Below, piece by piece: positions 1-9,327 of a stretch of DNA of 64,000 nt. This DNA is from Solobacterium moorei (GTDB taxonomy: Bacteria > Bacillota_I > Bacilli_A > Erysipelotrichales > Erysipelotrichaceae): the NCBI RefSeq assembly GCF_036323475.1, contig NZ_AP028934.1:2356001-2420000 (forward strand), read 5' to 3'. Made by a program: the position numbers and the translations under genes. The notes beneath the pieces were generated by a model, which saw only the letters and a list, made by a program, of their open reading frames with translations, was not told where the DNA came from and did no database searches. Within the stretch, counting starts at the first letter, position 1. Every line of letters starts with the position of its first letter.

Positions 1-28
1 ATAAAGTGAAAAGAGGTGAACAGAAGAT

Positions 29-2755
29 ATGATTGTTTTGAAGAAAATATTGAAGTCGATCATTTGGGGGATTGCCTATGTGATTGTTGCATACTTTCTT
101 GCTATGCAGATAGCATGGCTTTTATCTTACAGAGATGATCTGATGGGATTTATTGATGCGATCAATGTGCGGCATGTCTGTCTGGATCCGGCAATCATGT
201 TCTGGCAGGGGAATGCAGAATACTTCCGCCTGGTAACATATCTGATTCTGGCCGGACTGCTGTACTTTTTGACCATGTCATTGCGGCCGTCTAAGACAGA
301 AAGAGAAATGCGTGCGATGAAGCGGCGATTGACGCATGAAGAAATGGATTCATATACACATATTGCAAGCAGGCACGAGGCTAAAAAAGGATTGCAGCGC
401 TTCCGCTTCGATGCGGATGGAAGACAGGATCATAAGTTTGTTTCCGCCAAAAAGTATTATAAAGATGTCCGGTGGTGGTTTGGCAATGCGGCATTTTTGA
501 TTCAGTTTGTATCAGCAGTGGTCATTGTTATGATCACAATAAAAAATCTGATCAACCGGATAGGTCAATATATTCCGTCAAACATGCTGCGGATTCAATT
601 AACACTGCCGGCAGTTTTGGATCATATGTTCTTTTATATTGTGATCTTTTTGGGACTGCTAATCCTGGAGATTCTGATCAGCTCTAATGTATGGGAAAAA
701 TCAGCCCGGAAGCTGTTCAAGGATAAATTAACGATGATCAAAGATACGATTCGGCAGCGAAGAGAGCTGAAGCAGCTGATCAAAAGCGGACATATTCAAC
801 AGATCGAGGCGAATATGGGAAATTGGAGAACAGATCTGCTGTTGAGATGGAATGCGGTATATGTACTGCTCAGACCGCATATCAAAGATTATGCTGATTT
901 TGTATTCAACCCGCAGAAACACTTGTGGAATAAACTGGTACAGCGTTTGAAGCTCTCCGATAAATGGAAAGTAAATGAATACAGATGGTTTAATATCAAT
1001 GGGGAAGATACGAATCGAAGATGCGGCTTGCCGATGGAAACATCAAGATCATGTACTTACGTGGATCCGGATGATAATCACAGTCTGGTCATTGGTACAA
1101 CGAACTCCGGTAAGACAACTACGGTAGTGCATGGCTTTATTGAAGGTGTGCGCATTGGCAGATCAAACATGTTTGTCAATGATATTAAAAAGAATCTGTT
1201 ACAGGCGCATTACGGACGCTTGAAGGCGGACGGGTACAATGTTATTGTTCTGGATTTTGTGGATCCGGCGAAATCTGAATGCTGGAATCCTTTTGGAATC
1301 GTATATGCAAAATACCGGGAAGCACAGCAAGCAGCGGATCAGTGCTGGAAAAATGAAAATGAACGGGGAAATTACCTAGAGATAAAGAAACAATACCTCT
1401 TGCTGCAGGCAAAGATGCTGCAAGTAAATAAAGAATTTGCCAAAGACCTAGATTCGGAAGACAAAGATCAGCAGCAAAAAGCCAAGGCGGCGATCGATCC
1501 GGTCGAAAAACGATATAACCAGCTGAAGAAACAAAAGATGATGATCGAAGAATCACCGAACTTTCCAAGACCGGATCTTTCTGATGCCAATGAACAGTTG
1601 ACGGATATTTGCCGGACACTGTGTGAAGAAAAAACATCAAAAGCACACTTCTGGCAACAGGCACAGCGGCTCATGGAAGGATGTGTGTCTTTTCTTTTGG
1701 AGTATGAGTATGTTGATGATGACGGGAACATTTGCCAGTTGGATGAAGATCAGATCAACTTCCCGAATATCAATGCACTTGCAAGCGAGGGTTTTTCTAC
1801 CGTTGATACACCATCCGGAAGGATGTTCCTGTTAATGTGGTATCTGCAAAATCTCCGTAATGTGACAGATCGATCTTATGAAAGACTGATCACGATATGT
1901 TATACGGGTGCAGACGAAAGAGGATCCATTCTGTCTACGTTCTCCAATAAAATGCAGATAGGTATGATCAATGAACGTGTCAGAAAGATGACCTCAAAGA
2001 CTACCTTCAGCTTTAAAGATATGGTTACTAAGCCGACGGCGATATTCATGATTACCAATGATGAAAAAACAACATATCATCCTTTCGTAAGCCTGTTTGT
2101 TACACAGCTTTATAACGAGTTGGCAGCTGCTTCCAGACAGTATCCGGATCAAAGATTGCCTATCCCCTGGGACATCATCTGGGATGAGTTTGGCATATCA
2201 CCGGCATTGAAGGATCCAAATACTGTCTTTGCGGCATCCCGCTTCAGAGGAATCAGATGGCATATCGTTGTTCAGGAATACTCTCAGATTGATGAGAAGT
2301 ACGGTGACAAGATGGCGGAAACGATCAAAGGAAATATCATGAATACCATTTATCTGTTGGCAACCAACAATAAAACCGTCAAGGAGTTTTCTAATCGTGC
2401 CGGCAAGAAGTTGAAATGGAATAAAGAAACAAAACGCTTTGATACCGTGCCGGTCATTACTGAAGACAGATTGATGCATCTGTCACTTTCCGAAGCAGTC
2501 ATTTTAAGGCAGCGAAAGATGCCGATCATTACCAGGTTCTATCCGAATTTTTGGTATATCTATAATCGATCGGCGTATCTGTATAAAGATAAATTTCAGA
2601 TTGAAAACAAACTAAGCGAATTACATACTTTCTCACTGACGGAAGAATATAAAAAATTGTTTACACATAGGGTGGAAACTGAAAAACGGGAAGTAAATGA
2701 TGAAGATGACGGATGCGGAAACCGGGGAGATTCTGGATGTCAAACCGATCAATAA
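29..2755 (+). CDS. VirD4/TraG-type conjugative coupling ATPase
   Basis: This 908-residue protein looks like a type IV coupling protein, the inner-membrane ATPase that hands relaxase-bound DNA to a conjugation channel. Hydrophobic segments lie near residues 8-32, 65-83, 150-172 and 198-217. A Walker A motif (GTTNSGKT) is at about 356-363, and a Walker B-like IIWDEFG is near 717-723. A Q/K/E-rich insertion at about 435-520 probably belongs to the all-alpha domain. The ATG at 29 follows a GAGGTGA-type ribosome binding site. The downstream 44-aa gene starts inside its 3' end, so this is the visible tail of a conjugation operon whose other genes lie outside the window. Family assignment is firm; whether the element is still mobile is unknown. 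Confidence 0.9.
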   Translation: MIVLKKILKSIIWGIAYVIVAYFLAMQIAWLLSYRDDLMGFIDAINVRHVCLDPAIMFWQGNAEYFRLVTYLILAGLLYFLTMSLRPSKTEREMRAMKRRLTHEEMDSYTHIASRHEAKKGLQRFRFDADGRQDHKFVSAKKYYKDVRWWFGNAAFLIQFVSAVVIVMITIKNLINRIGQYIPSNMLRIQLTLPAVLDHMFFYIVIFLGLLILEILISSNVWEKSARKLFKDKLTMIKDTIRQRRELKQLIKSGHIQQIEANMGNWRTDLLLRWNAVYVLLRPHIKDYADFVFNPQKHLWNKLVQRLKLSDKWKVNEYRWFNINGEDTNRRCGLPMETSRSCTYVDPDDNHSLVIGTTNSGKTTTVVHGFIEGVRIGRSNMFVNDIKKNLLQAHYGRLKADGYNVIVLDFVDPAKSECWNPFGIVYAKYREAQQAADQCWKNENERGNYLEIKKQYLLLQAKMLQVNKEFAKDLDSEDKDQQQKAKAAIDPVEKRYNQLKKQKMMIEESPNFPRPDLSDANEQLTDICRTLCEEKTSKAHFWQQAQRLMEGCVSFLLEYEYVDDDGNICQLDEDQINFPNINALASEGFSTVDTPSGRMFLLMWYLQNLRNVTDRSYERLITICYTGADERGSILSTFSNKMQIGMINERVRKMTSKTTFSFKDMVTKPTAIFMITNDEKTTYHPFVSLFVTQLYNELAAASRQYPDQRLPIPWDIIWDEFGISPALKDPNTVFAASRFRGIRWHIVVQEYSQIDEKYGDKMAETIKGNIMNTIYLLATNNKTVKEFSNRAGKKLKWNKETKRFDTVPVITEDRLMHLSLSEAVILRQRKMPIITRFYPNFWYIYNRSAYLYKDKFQIENKLSELHTFSLTEEYKKLFTHRVETEKREVNDEDDGCGNRGDSGCQTDQ

Positions 2756-2831
2756 GAAACAAAGAAAACATAAAGAAAACAGCAGAGAAACAGATATGCA
2801 GCTTACGATGAATTTTGAGGAGGAAAAGTAA
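2697..2831 (+). CDS. Small 44-aa protein overlapping the TraG 3' end
   Basis: The frame opens with a double ATG 59 bases before the TraG stop and ends 1 base before the next gene's GTG. It encodes a charged 44-residue peptide beginning MMKMTDAETGEILDV, rich in Lys, Glu and Asn, with no membrane segment. The last codons (Glu-Glu-Glu-Lys) double as the AGGAGG ribosome binding site of the next gene. Start-stop nesting on both sides argues for translational coupling and hence a real gene. Short DAETGEILDV-like openings are common in small proteins of Firmicutes integrative elements (general impression, not searched). Function unknown. Confidence 0.55.
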   Translation: MMKMTDAETGEILDVKPINKKQRKHKENSRETDMQLTMNFEEEK

Positions 2832-2832
2832 A

Positions 2833-3288
2833 GTGAAATATGTAGAAGAAAGAGCGTTGAAGGAACAATTTTGGAAGAAATATGGATACAGATCAAATAT
2901 TGTTTCCTATCAGTTTGAGTGCAAGGCTCGAACCGGAGGTGTTGATCTATTGACTGTAGAAAAAGTAAAAGATGATAAAGGATTCCATATTGAATTATGT
3001 AGTTTTGAATTCAAACTGGCAGATATTGATAAGGCATTTTCTCAGGCATATCTGAATTCTGACTTTTGCCATAAGAACTTTGTGGTAGTCCCAATGGATA
3101 AGAAAAAAGTAATCCTGGATAAGTATAGCGATTACTTTAAAAAGTATCCTCATATAGGTTGTATAGGTGTATATCATCCCGAAGAGGAAGGTGGTAAATG
3201 GGAGATGTTCCATAAGTGTCGTACAAAAGCGGATGAAGAGTTGAAACAGAACCAGGAAATACTGAAACTTTGCACGAAGATCATTTAA
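2833..3288 (+). CDS. Hypothetical protein with PD-(D/E)XK nuclease-like core
   Basis: This is a soluble protein of about 151 residues. The GTG at 2833 is preferred over an upstream TTG at 2815 because AGGAGG at 2818-2823 is correctly spaced for the GTG and lies inside the longer reading. The order helix (RALKEQFWKKYG), then GGVDLLTVEK, then a strand ending FEFK, then LADIDKAFSQAYL matches the alpha-beta-beta-beta-alpha layout of PD-(D/E)XK nucleases. The candidate metal residues are the Asp of GVDLL and the Glu and Lys of EFK. This is an inference from pattern only; a DNA-linked role would fit the conjugation context. It is followed at 3301 by a perfect inverted repeat. Confidence 0.5.
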   Translation: MKYVEERALKEQFWKKYGYRSNIVSYQFECKARTGGVDLLTVEKVKDDKGFHIELCSFEFKLADIDKAFSQAYLNSDFCHKNFVVVPMDKKKVILDKYSDYFKKYPHIGCIGVYHPEEEGGKWEMFHKCRTKADEELKQNQEILKLCTKII

Positions 3289-3300
3289 GAATAAAGAAAT

Positions 3301-3326
3301 TGCCGAGATAGTAATCTATCTCGGCA
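3301..3326. terminator. Perfect 10-bp inverted repeat, possible terminator
   Basis: TGCCGAGATA and TATCTCGGCA are perfectly complementary around a 6-base loop, 12 bases after the preceding stop codon. There is no T-run on the + strand after it, so it may be a weak terminator or the scar of an element boundary. Confidence 0.45.
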
Positions 3327-3331
3327 TAAGT

Positions 3332-3472
3332 GTGTATGTTGGAGCTATTGCAAAAGGATATGCAACCCAGAAAGTTGCAGAATATTTGATGTCAACAAAG
3401 ATTAAAAACGCCGTCATCGATGCTGGAGGAAATCTGAAAGCATTATCAGAAAAATATAATGGAAAAGAATGA
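3332..3472 (+). pseudogene. ApbE (FAD:protein FMN transferase) fragment
   Basis: The reading in this frame includes GAIAKGYATQKVAEYL, then IKNAVIDAGGNLKAL, then a TGA stop at 3470-3472. This is the conserved G-x-I-A-K-G-Y-A / N-x-GGN core of ApbE flavinyltransferases, which attach FMN to Thr in extracytoplasmic proteins. Only about 45 codons remain. There is no start, no N-terminal half and no downstream Asp/Thr motif, and the frame runs directly out of the inverted repeat at 3301-3326. It is therefore a remnant left by rearrangement. A lipoprotein with flavinylation-like repeats lies at 42.5 kb, but no intact apbE is in the window. Confidence 0.7.
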
Positions 3473-3565
3473 TTGATTCTAATAATTTGATTCCTAAAAA
3501 GTTAAGTTAAACATTCTGCGCCTAAGGCTATACAATGTACATATAAGATTTTGGAGTTGATTATC

Positions 3566-4606
3566 ATGCGCTGTTTTAAACAATTGACACAGACCGATAG
3601 GGTCAAATTGGAAACTTTATATGAGAAGAAAGTACCAATCAAGGATATAGCAAAGATCTTAAAAGTGCATATATCCACGATATATCGTGAAATAAAGCAT
3701 GGCAAATATTATAAAAAGGTTGGCAATTCTCATAAAAGAACATACAGCTCTGATCTGGCACAACAGCGTCATGAAACAAAGATGCGGTCAAAGGGAGTTG
3801 CCAAGAAAATATCTAGGGATCCACGTCTTGCTCGATATATTGAAAACAAGATTGCAGATGACAAGTACAGTCCTGCAGTTGTACTGGGTGAAATTAAACG
3901 TAAGAATCTAAAGTTCCGAGAATCGATCTGTGTAACCACTTTGTATAACTACATCGATGCCGGTGTATTTGATAGAGTCACTAACAAAGACTTGATTGTC
4001 AAAGGGAAAAGAAAGCGGAAATATAAGAAGGTAAAGAAGAACAAGGAAGCAAAACGGATCGTAGGAACAAGTATTGAGAAACGTCCGGAATACATCTTGA
4101 CCAGAGATGAATTCGGACATTGGGAGATGGATACCGTCAAAGGAAAGAATACATCCCACAGCAGTATGCTTGTTATGACGGAAAGAAAGACCAGGAAAGA
4201 AATCATCGTCAAGTTGAAACATCATTGTGCCGAAGCTGTCGTACAAGCATTAAACAATCTTGAAAAACGATTACAGGGGAAATTCAATATACTCTTCAGA
4301 ACGATCACCTGTGACAATGGGACAGAGTTTTCCTATGTAGAAAAGATAGAACGATCCTGTACAGATGAAACACAGAAGAGAACGGAATTATATTTTTGTC
4401 ATCCATATACAAGTTGTGAACGTGGCAGCAATGAAGTTGCAAACAAATTGATCAGAAAGTTTATTCCTAAAGGGACGGAGTTTGATGACTATTCTGAAAG
4501 CAAGTTTAAGACGATAGAAGAATGGATCAACAACTACCCAAGAAAACTATTTGATTATCGAACGGCAGAGGAGATGTTCATACAGGAACTTTCCGCAGTT
4601 CCCTGA
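3566..4606 (+). CDS. IS30-family transposase
   Basis: This 346-residue transposase starts at the ATG at 3566. The TTG 15 bases upstream coincides with the TTGGAG ribosome binding site. The N-terminus carries a helix-turn-helix (VPIKDIAKILKVHISTIYREIKHG), followed by a basic linker and a DDE integrase core: D in HWEMDTVKGK, D in TCDNGTEF, and E in YTSCERGSNEVANKLIRKF, where the E-R-G-(S/T)-N-E signature is typical of IS30. The length fits the family. The reading frame is intact. I could not define convincing terminal inverted repeats on either side, so the element boundaries are left open. Confidence 0.9.
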   Translation: MRCFKQLTQTDRVKLETLYEKKVPIKDIAKILKVHISTIYREIKHGKYYKKVGNSHKRTYSSDLAQQRHETKMRSKGVAKKISRDPRLARYIENKIADDKYSPAVVLGEIKRKNLKFRESICVTTLYNYIDAGVFDRVTNKDLIVKGKRKRKYKKVKKNKEAKRIVGTSIEKRPEYILTRDEFGHWEMDTVKGKNTSHSSMLVMTERKTRKEIIVKLKHHCAEAVVQALNNLEKRLQGKFNILFRTITCDNGTEFSYVEKIERSCTDETQKRTELYFCHPYTSCERGSNEVANKLIRKFIPKGTEFDDYSESKFKTIEEWINNYPRKLFDYRTAEEMFIQELSAVP

Positions 4607-4870
4607 ACTGAAGGATATCGTTATTTAACAATACATACATTACAATCCGGAAACAAATCAGATCATTGGATAATGGTCTTTTAAAAGATGTATCAAATTG
4701 ATAAAATAAACCTGCATGCAATACATATAACTCTAAAATGTAACAAAACCAAGTTTCTTTCATAGAAAAACAGATATTTCTCTAAAAAATCAAAAAAACT
4801 TTGCGATATGTCTTGAAATTTTCCAAATTGCGAAAAAAATCAAACGAAAGAAATTTATCTTAAAAACCTC
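4607..4870. other. Intergenic stretch, no gene seen
   Basis: AT-rich sequence between the IS30 transposase and the tRNA-Lys promoter. Only short open frames without ribosome binding sites are present. The right end of the IS30 element must lie here but was not recognised. Confidence 0.5.
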
Positions 4871-4899
4871 TTGCAAAGATAAAATTTAAATTATATAAT
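4871..4899 (+). promoter_or_regulatory. tRNA-Lys promoter
   Basis: TTGCAA at 4871-4876 and a perfect TATAAT at 4894-4899 are separated by 17 bp. The tRNA begins about 20 bp downstream. Confidence 0.8.
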
Positions 4900-4919
4900 C
4901 ATAAAGCATTGAGCGAGAT

Positions 4920-4995
4920 GGTTTCTTAGCTCAGTTGGTAGAGCAACTGACTCTTAATCAGTGGGTCGAGGGTTCGAGCCCCTCAGAGACCACCA
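4920..4995 (+). tRNA. tRNA-Lys (anticodon CTT)
   Basis: A 76-base cloverleaf. The acceptor GGTTTCT pairs with AGAGACC (one G-T), the D-arm is TAGCTCAGTTGGTAGAGC, and the anticodon loop CTCTTAA gives CTT. The T-arm is GGGTTCGAGCCCC and the 3' CCA is genome-encoded. It reads AAG lysine codons. Confidence 0.95.
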
Positions 4996-5000
4996 TAAAC

Positions 5001-5032
5001 AAAAGGGAAGTTCCGAAAGGTTCTTCCCTTTT
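5001..5032 (+). terminator. Terminator of tRNA-Lys
   Basis: AAAAGGGAAG pairs with CTTCCCTTTT around an inner CC-GAAA-GG hairpin, ending in a T-rich tract 6 bases after the tRNA. Confidence 0.8.
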
Positions 5033-5299
5033 ATTTATGAGTAAGCAATATTTCAATTATATATGCATGAGCATTGAATGATATTATCGCCCATAAATCC
5101 AGCATTCACCTCGCTTCATTAACTTATGGATTCTATCATTAAAATATGATGTATAATAATTGCAACAAATATAAATGTTTATCTGTATTAAAAGGTGATA
5201 GCCTTCGTATTTTAAAATCAACGTTCCCAATAATCAACTCACAACATTTTCATTATCTATCACCAAATATATTCAAGCACACGGAGGTACTATACTACA

Positions 5300-6205
5300 A
5301 TGCAAGAGTTAACAAAGAGTATTACATGCAATAATATTAGCAAAAAATACAATCATTCTAGGATTTTTAGCGATTGCAGATCTACTATCGCTCTTGCAAA
5401 TATCACTTTTTCTGTTTCCCGTGGTGAAATATTAGGAATTATAGGGAAAAACGGTGCAGGTAAAACAACACTCATTAAAATATTGTCAGGTATTATGGTT
5501 CCCGACAGTGGTAAGGTAGAAGTAACGGGAACCAACCCTTTTAAGAGAACTAAATCATACAGAAATTCCGTAGCAATTATCATGGGACAAAAAAGTCAAA
5601 TGGACGAAGATATTTCCATATATGATAATGCGCTGTTTATGGCTTCTGTATACGGGATTAATAGAGAAACTGCGGACATTCGCATTTCCTCACTCTCATC
5701 TAAGCTTGGACTTACTACCCAATTAAAACAACAAGTAAGAACATTATCTCTAGGCGAGAGGATGAAGGGCGATTTACTTATTGCTTTTTTACATACTCCA
5801 ACAATCATCTTTTTAGACGAACCAACGATAGGCTTAGATTATTCGACTCAATGCTCCGTTCGTTCATTTCTGAAAGAATATGTTAAACAAAATAATGCAT
5901 CTTTGATTCTAACCAGTCATAATATTGATGATATCAAAGAACTCAGTGACAATATATTGATTCTCAACGAGGGCAAGCAATTATTCCTAGGTACAATTAG
6001 GGAATTATATATGATTGTTAAGCCCAAAAAATTTTTAGAATTTAAGATGGATGATGAAACTATAAAACAAGTAGAAATACAACAAGATAACCAAAAATTC
6101 CTAGAAACCATAGGAACAATACCTTCTGATAGATTGAAAGAAATTAACTTAGTTGATATGGACTTGAATGAGGTAATAGAGGAATTATATAGAAGGAGTA
6201 AATAG
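5300..6205 (+). CDS. ABC-2 exporter ATP-binding protein
   Basis: A 301-residue ATPase subunit that would power export through the two permeases encoded immediately downstream. Walker A is GKNGAGKTT (about residues 50-58), the signature motif is LSLGERMKGDL, Walker B is IIFLDEPTIGLD, and the switch His is in LTSHNID. The extended N-terminus and a C-terminal tail of about 70 residues after the core resemble the COG4586-type subunits that pair with DUF990-like permeases. GGAGG lies 12 bases before the ATG. The stop codon shares one base with the next gene's GTG (taGTG). The genes are more AT-rich than their neighbours, suggesting acquisition. The substrate cannot be predicted. Confidence 0.85.
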   Translation: MQELTKSITCNNISKKYNHSRIFSDCRSTIALANITFSVSRGEILGIIGKNGAGKTTLIKILSGIMVPDSGKVEVTGTNPFKRTKSYRNSVAIIMGQKSQMDEDISIYDNALFMASVYGINRETADIRISSLSSKLGLTTQLKQQVRTLSLGERMKGDLLIAFLHTPTIIFLDEPTIGLDYSTQCSVRSFLKEYVKQNNASLILTSHNIDDIKELSDNILILNEGKQLFLGTIRELYMIVKPKKFLEFKMDDETIKQVEIQQDNQKFLETIGTIPSDRLKEINLVDMDLNEVIEELYRRSK

Positions 6206-6981
6206 TGATTACAAGTTTGCTGAAGAATTCATTCAAACAATATATCTCGTATCCTCTCTATTTCATTGGAGAAGTACTGGGATCTGTACTTTTCCCAATT
6301 GCGATTAATTGCTTTTTTATCATCAGTATTATGTCAACTACTGATATTAAAGCATATACCAATAGTGGGATAATCCTATATGTTATTATCTCTAATTTAA
6401 CCTACGTGGTAATTACCATGGATGTATCCAGAGAAATTGCAAAAGATATCAAAGGGAATGGTTTAGGTCAAAAGCTACTCTTACCAAAATGTTACTTTAT
6501 ACTAGTTATTTTCAAAGCTCTAGCAAAAATGGCTGTCCGCATTATTTGCGTATATATCCCGATTTTTACAGTAAGTATATTTGCATTGGGAACTTCTAAT
6601 ATACTCGCATGCATGCTAAAAGCTATTCCATTCTTACTATATGCATGTTCGATTAGTATTTTGATTTCTATCCTAATTGGATTATCCGCTTTCTATTTCA
6701 CAGAAATATGGGGGTTAAAAGCATTTATTTCATTTATATCTTACGTTTTATCCGGATCATTATTCCCTTTTGACTTGACTCTCAAATCAATTCAAAAAAT
6801 ACTTTTATTGACGCCATTCCCATACATTAGCTATATACCAACAAAAATTATTACCGATTCCAATTTCTTAATTGAGTCATTTATGTTCATAATTCCACTT
6901 ATTTATATCATAATTTTTTTAATCATCTCCATATTTATTTGGAGAGATGGAATAAAAAAATATCAAAGTTGCGGAGTGTAA
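6205..6981 (+). CDS. ABC-2 family permease, first subunit
   Basis: A 258-residue membrane protein with six predicted hydrophobic segments and very few charges. It begins at a GTG overlapping the ATPase stop by one base. A short basic stretch (SREIAKDIKGNGLGQKLLLPK) lies between segments 2 and 3, where ABC-2 permeases carry their coupling helix. It forms the transmembrane path with the next gene product, and its stop is one base from the next ATG. The motif EIWGLKAFISFISYVLSGSLFPFDL fits pfam01061-like or related ABC-2 permeases. Part of an exporter of unknown substrate. Confidence 0.75.
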   Translation: MITSLLKNSFKQYISYPLYFIGEVLGSVLFPIAINCFFIISIMSTTDIKAYTNSGIILYVIISNLTYVVITMDVSREIAKDIKGNGLGQKLLLPKCYFILVIFKALAKMAVRIICVYIPIFTVSIFALGTSNILACMLKAIPFLLYACSISILISILIGLSAFYFTEIWGLKAFISFISYVLSGSLFPFDLTLKSIQKILLLTPFPYISYIPTKIITDSNFLIESFMFIIPLIYIIIFLIISIFIWRDGIKKYQSCGV

Positions 6982-6982
6982 T

Positions 6983-7756
6983 ATGTTTCAATATATAGTA
7001 TCGTGCTTACAATTCTCATGGAAAAAAGCCACCGTTTATAAGGCTAACTTAGCAAGCTGGGTGCTTGCCGATTTAGGCATGTATCTTTCTACTATCTTTG
7101 TATACCTTTTATTAGGAGGAACTGTTTTCCTTTTTGCTGGCTACAACAACTCCCAAATGCTCTTGTATATTAGCAATAGTTTTCTCATTAACAATATCTA
7201 TTCAATTTTATTTTCGGAGGCCATTGATACTATATCTATTGATATTCGCAATGGCAAAATGTATTATTCGCTTTTAAAACCTGTACCTTTAACAGTATTT
7301 TATATTGCAAAAAATCTGAATTTGAAGTCTCTTGTTATTACTCCGTTTTTAATAGTTTTTAATGTATATTGTCTTTACCTAAATCACCTTTCGCTTCATA
7401 TAATGAATTTCTTATTGCTTCTGGTAGCAGTATACTCAATGGGTGTAATATTTCTATTAATTATTTGTCTTGATTTTATAGGACTTCGATCGGAAGCTAT
7501 TAATCCAATTATGGTAGAATTACTAGAATTACGAGATAGACCTGATAAAATTTTTAATACTTTTATTCGTAGTATTTTCATCTATATCATACCTATTTAT
7601 TTAACAAGTGCTATTCCTACTAAAATTATGATTGAAAACTGTAATCTGATTGAAAGCATATACTTTTTCCTTTTTCCTGTGATTGGAACTGTTTTATCAA
7701 CAGTTTGTATTAAAAAATCAATTAAATACTATACCTTCGGGACGGAAGAGGTATAA
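6983..7756 (+). CDS. ABC-2 family permease, second subunit (DUF990-like)
   Basis: A 257-residue membrane protein with about six hydrophobic spans. The region with FSEAIDTISIDIRNGKMYY and SLLKPVPLTVFY matches the conserved G-x-(L/M)-xxx-L-x-KP element of the DUF990 (ABC2_membrane_6) permeases, which occur with a second ABC-2 permease and a COG4586-type ATPase. Its ATG lies one base after the preceding stop, so the three genes are one transcription unit. About 160 bp of AT-rich sequence with no clear terminator separates it from the convergent MATE gene. Confidence 0.75.
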   Translation: MFQYIVSCLQFSWKKATVYKANLASWVLADLGMYLSTIFVYLLLGGTVFLFAGYNNSQMLLYISNSFLINNIYSILFSEAIDTISIDIRNGKMYYSLLKPVPLTVFYIAKNLNLKSLVITPFLIVFNVYCLYLNHLSLHIMNFLLLLVAVYSMGVIFLLIICLDFIGLRSEAINPIMVELLELRDRPDKIFNTFIRSIFIYIIPIYLTSAIPTKIMIENCNLIESIYFFLFPVIGTVLSTVCIKKSIKYYTFGTEEV

Positions 7757-7915
7757 ATCTTCACAAGAAATTAAACCAGCAATTCACTAAAAAAGATCAT
7801 CTATGAAAATAAACGATACCTCAACAATCTGTTAATTTAAAGAATGAAATACTATGCTTATTTCGTTTTTAAATTTAATGTTTATTGTTTCCGCACAATT
7901 TTCACGTGATCTTTT

Positions 7916-9283
7916 TTACTTCATTAAAATATCTGCGTTAGCTTCATTGTGAATCTGTTCTGAGATATCACGCATCGTGATAATCGTTACTGGGATTAGA
8001 TAGAGTACCGCTCCAAGCCATGCACTTTGATCAGCCCATGTAATCGCATTGTATCCAAAGTCTGCCACTAAGAGTACACAGACAGCTGTTCGGCAAATCA
8101 TCTCAACAACACCACAGTAGATTGCACGCATTGCATATCCTAATCCTTGAATACTCATACGCACAACATTCAAGATGCCTAATAACCACCAAGCATATCC
8201 CATTCTTCTTAAATAGAGAGCTGCTGCAGAAAGTACTGTTTCATCGCCTGTAATAAATAATGTACTGAGTACTTTCCCAAATAGAATCATGAAGATTCCT
8301 GATAGTACTCCATACGCAACACCAACATAGGTACCCTTCCGTAGACCTTCTTTGATACGGTCTTCCTTCTTTGCACCATAGTTCTGTGAGACAAAGGTAG
8401 AAACAGCAGTAGCTAGGGCATCAAATGGACACAACAAGAACTGCTTAATCTTAATACCCGCAGTAAATGCAGAAACATACACTGTTCCTAGAGAATTATT
8501 GGCAGATTGCATAATCATTGAACCGATGGCTGTGATTGAATATTGTAGACCCATCGGAATTCCCATTATCAATAGTCGTTTTGATAGTTCTGGATCAAGC
8601 TTTCTTTCTTCTGAATGAATATGTAAGATTGGAAATCTCATCACAATCAAAATTAAGCATAAAACACCTGATACTGCTTGCGAGAATACAGTCGCAATAG
8701 CTGCTCCCGCAACACCCCACTTCAAGTTAATAATGCAAAAGATATCCAAAAAAATATTAAGTACAGCCGAGATTGCCAAGAAGATAAATGGTGTTTTAGA
8801 GTCACCGATTGCACGTAAGATACTCGATAAGTAGTTGTATAAAAGTGTAAACGGCAAACCGATAAAAATAACAATAATATAGTTATATGTATCCTGATAG
8901 ATTTCAGATGGCACACGCAATAAATCCAAGATTAGCGGACAGAAGAAACAGGTTGCGACAGTTAAAATCACCGCAATAACGAATGTCCAAACACAACCTT
9001 GAAATTCAAATCTCTGCATTCCCTTTGGATCATTTGCACCAAAGCGTTGGGCAATTGGTACCGCAAATCCTGCCATTGTGCCGATACAAAATCCCAAGAC
9101 CAAAAACTGAACACTACTGGTCGCACCGACAGCCGCTAAGGCTTCAGGTCCTAGTGTTTGTCCTACGATTGCAGCATCTGCCACATTATATGTTTGTTGG
9201 AAAAGATTTCCTAATAGGAGCGGAATCGCAAATTGTAGTATCAGTTTTAAAGAGTTTCCCTCGACCATACTTTTTCTCATCAC
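7916..9283 (-). CDS. MATE-family multidrug/toxin efflux transporter
   Basis: A 455-residue polytopic protein with twelve hydrophobic segments in two MatE halves (for example FAIPLLLGNLFQQTYNVADA at the start of the first half). These carriers expel cationic compounds using a Na+ or H+ gradient. The ATG follows an AAGGGAGGG ribosome binding site. A TATAAT -10 box lies at 9312-9317, giving a very short leader. The sequence upstream of that box from 9328 on is the 3' end of the group II intron, so the -35 region is now intron-derived. Length is normal for the family. Substrate unknown. Confidence 0.9.
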   Translation of the reverse strand: MMRKSMVEGNSLKLILQFAIPLLLGNLFQQTYNVADAAIVGQTLGPEALAAVGATSSVQFLVLGFCIGTMAGFAVPIAQRFGANDPKGMQRFEFQGCVWTFVIAVILTVATCFFCPLILDLLRVPSEIYQDTYNYIIVIFIGLPFTLLYNYLSSILRAIGDSKTPFIFLAISAVLNIFLDIFCIINLKWGVAGAAIATVFSQAVSGVLCLILIVMRFPILHIHSEERKLDPELSKRLLIMGIPMGLQYSITAIGSMIMQSANNSLGTVYVSAFTAGIKIKQFLLCPFDALATAVSTFVSQNYGAKKEDRIKEGLRKGTYVGVAYGVLSGIFMILFGKVLSTLFITGDETVLSAAALYLRRMGYAWWLLGILNVVRMSIQGLGYAMRAIYCGVVEMICRTAVCVLLVADFGYNAITWADQSAWLGAVLYLIPVTIITMRDISEQIHNEANADILMK

Positions 9284-9327
9284 GTATCCCTCCCTTCAAA
9301 GAATACTGTTCATTATATAACAATTCA

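Noticed and set aside
4920-4995. tRNA-Lys as attachment site of the conjugative element at the window start
   Set aside because: I found no repeat of the tRNA 3' end elsewhere in 1-4,900, no integrase gene is adjacent, and the mobile segment lies on the 5' side of the tRNA.
5146-5334. 62-codon frame before the ABC transporter
   Set aside because: No ribosome binding site, no recognisable motif, and it overlaps the ATPase start out of frame; treated as chance.
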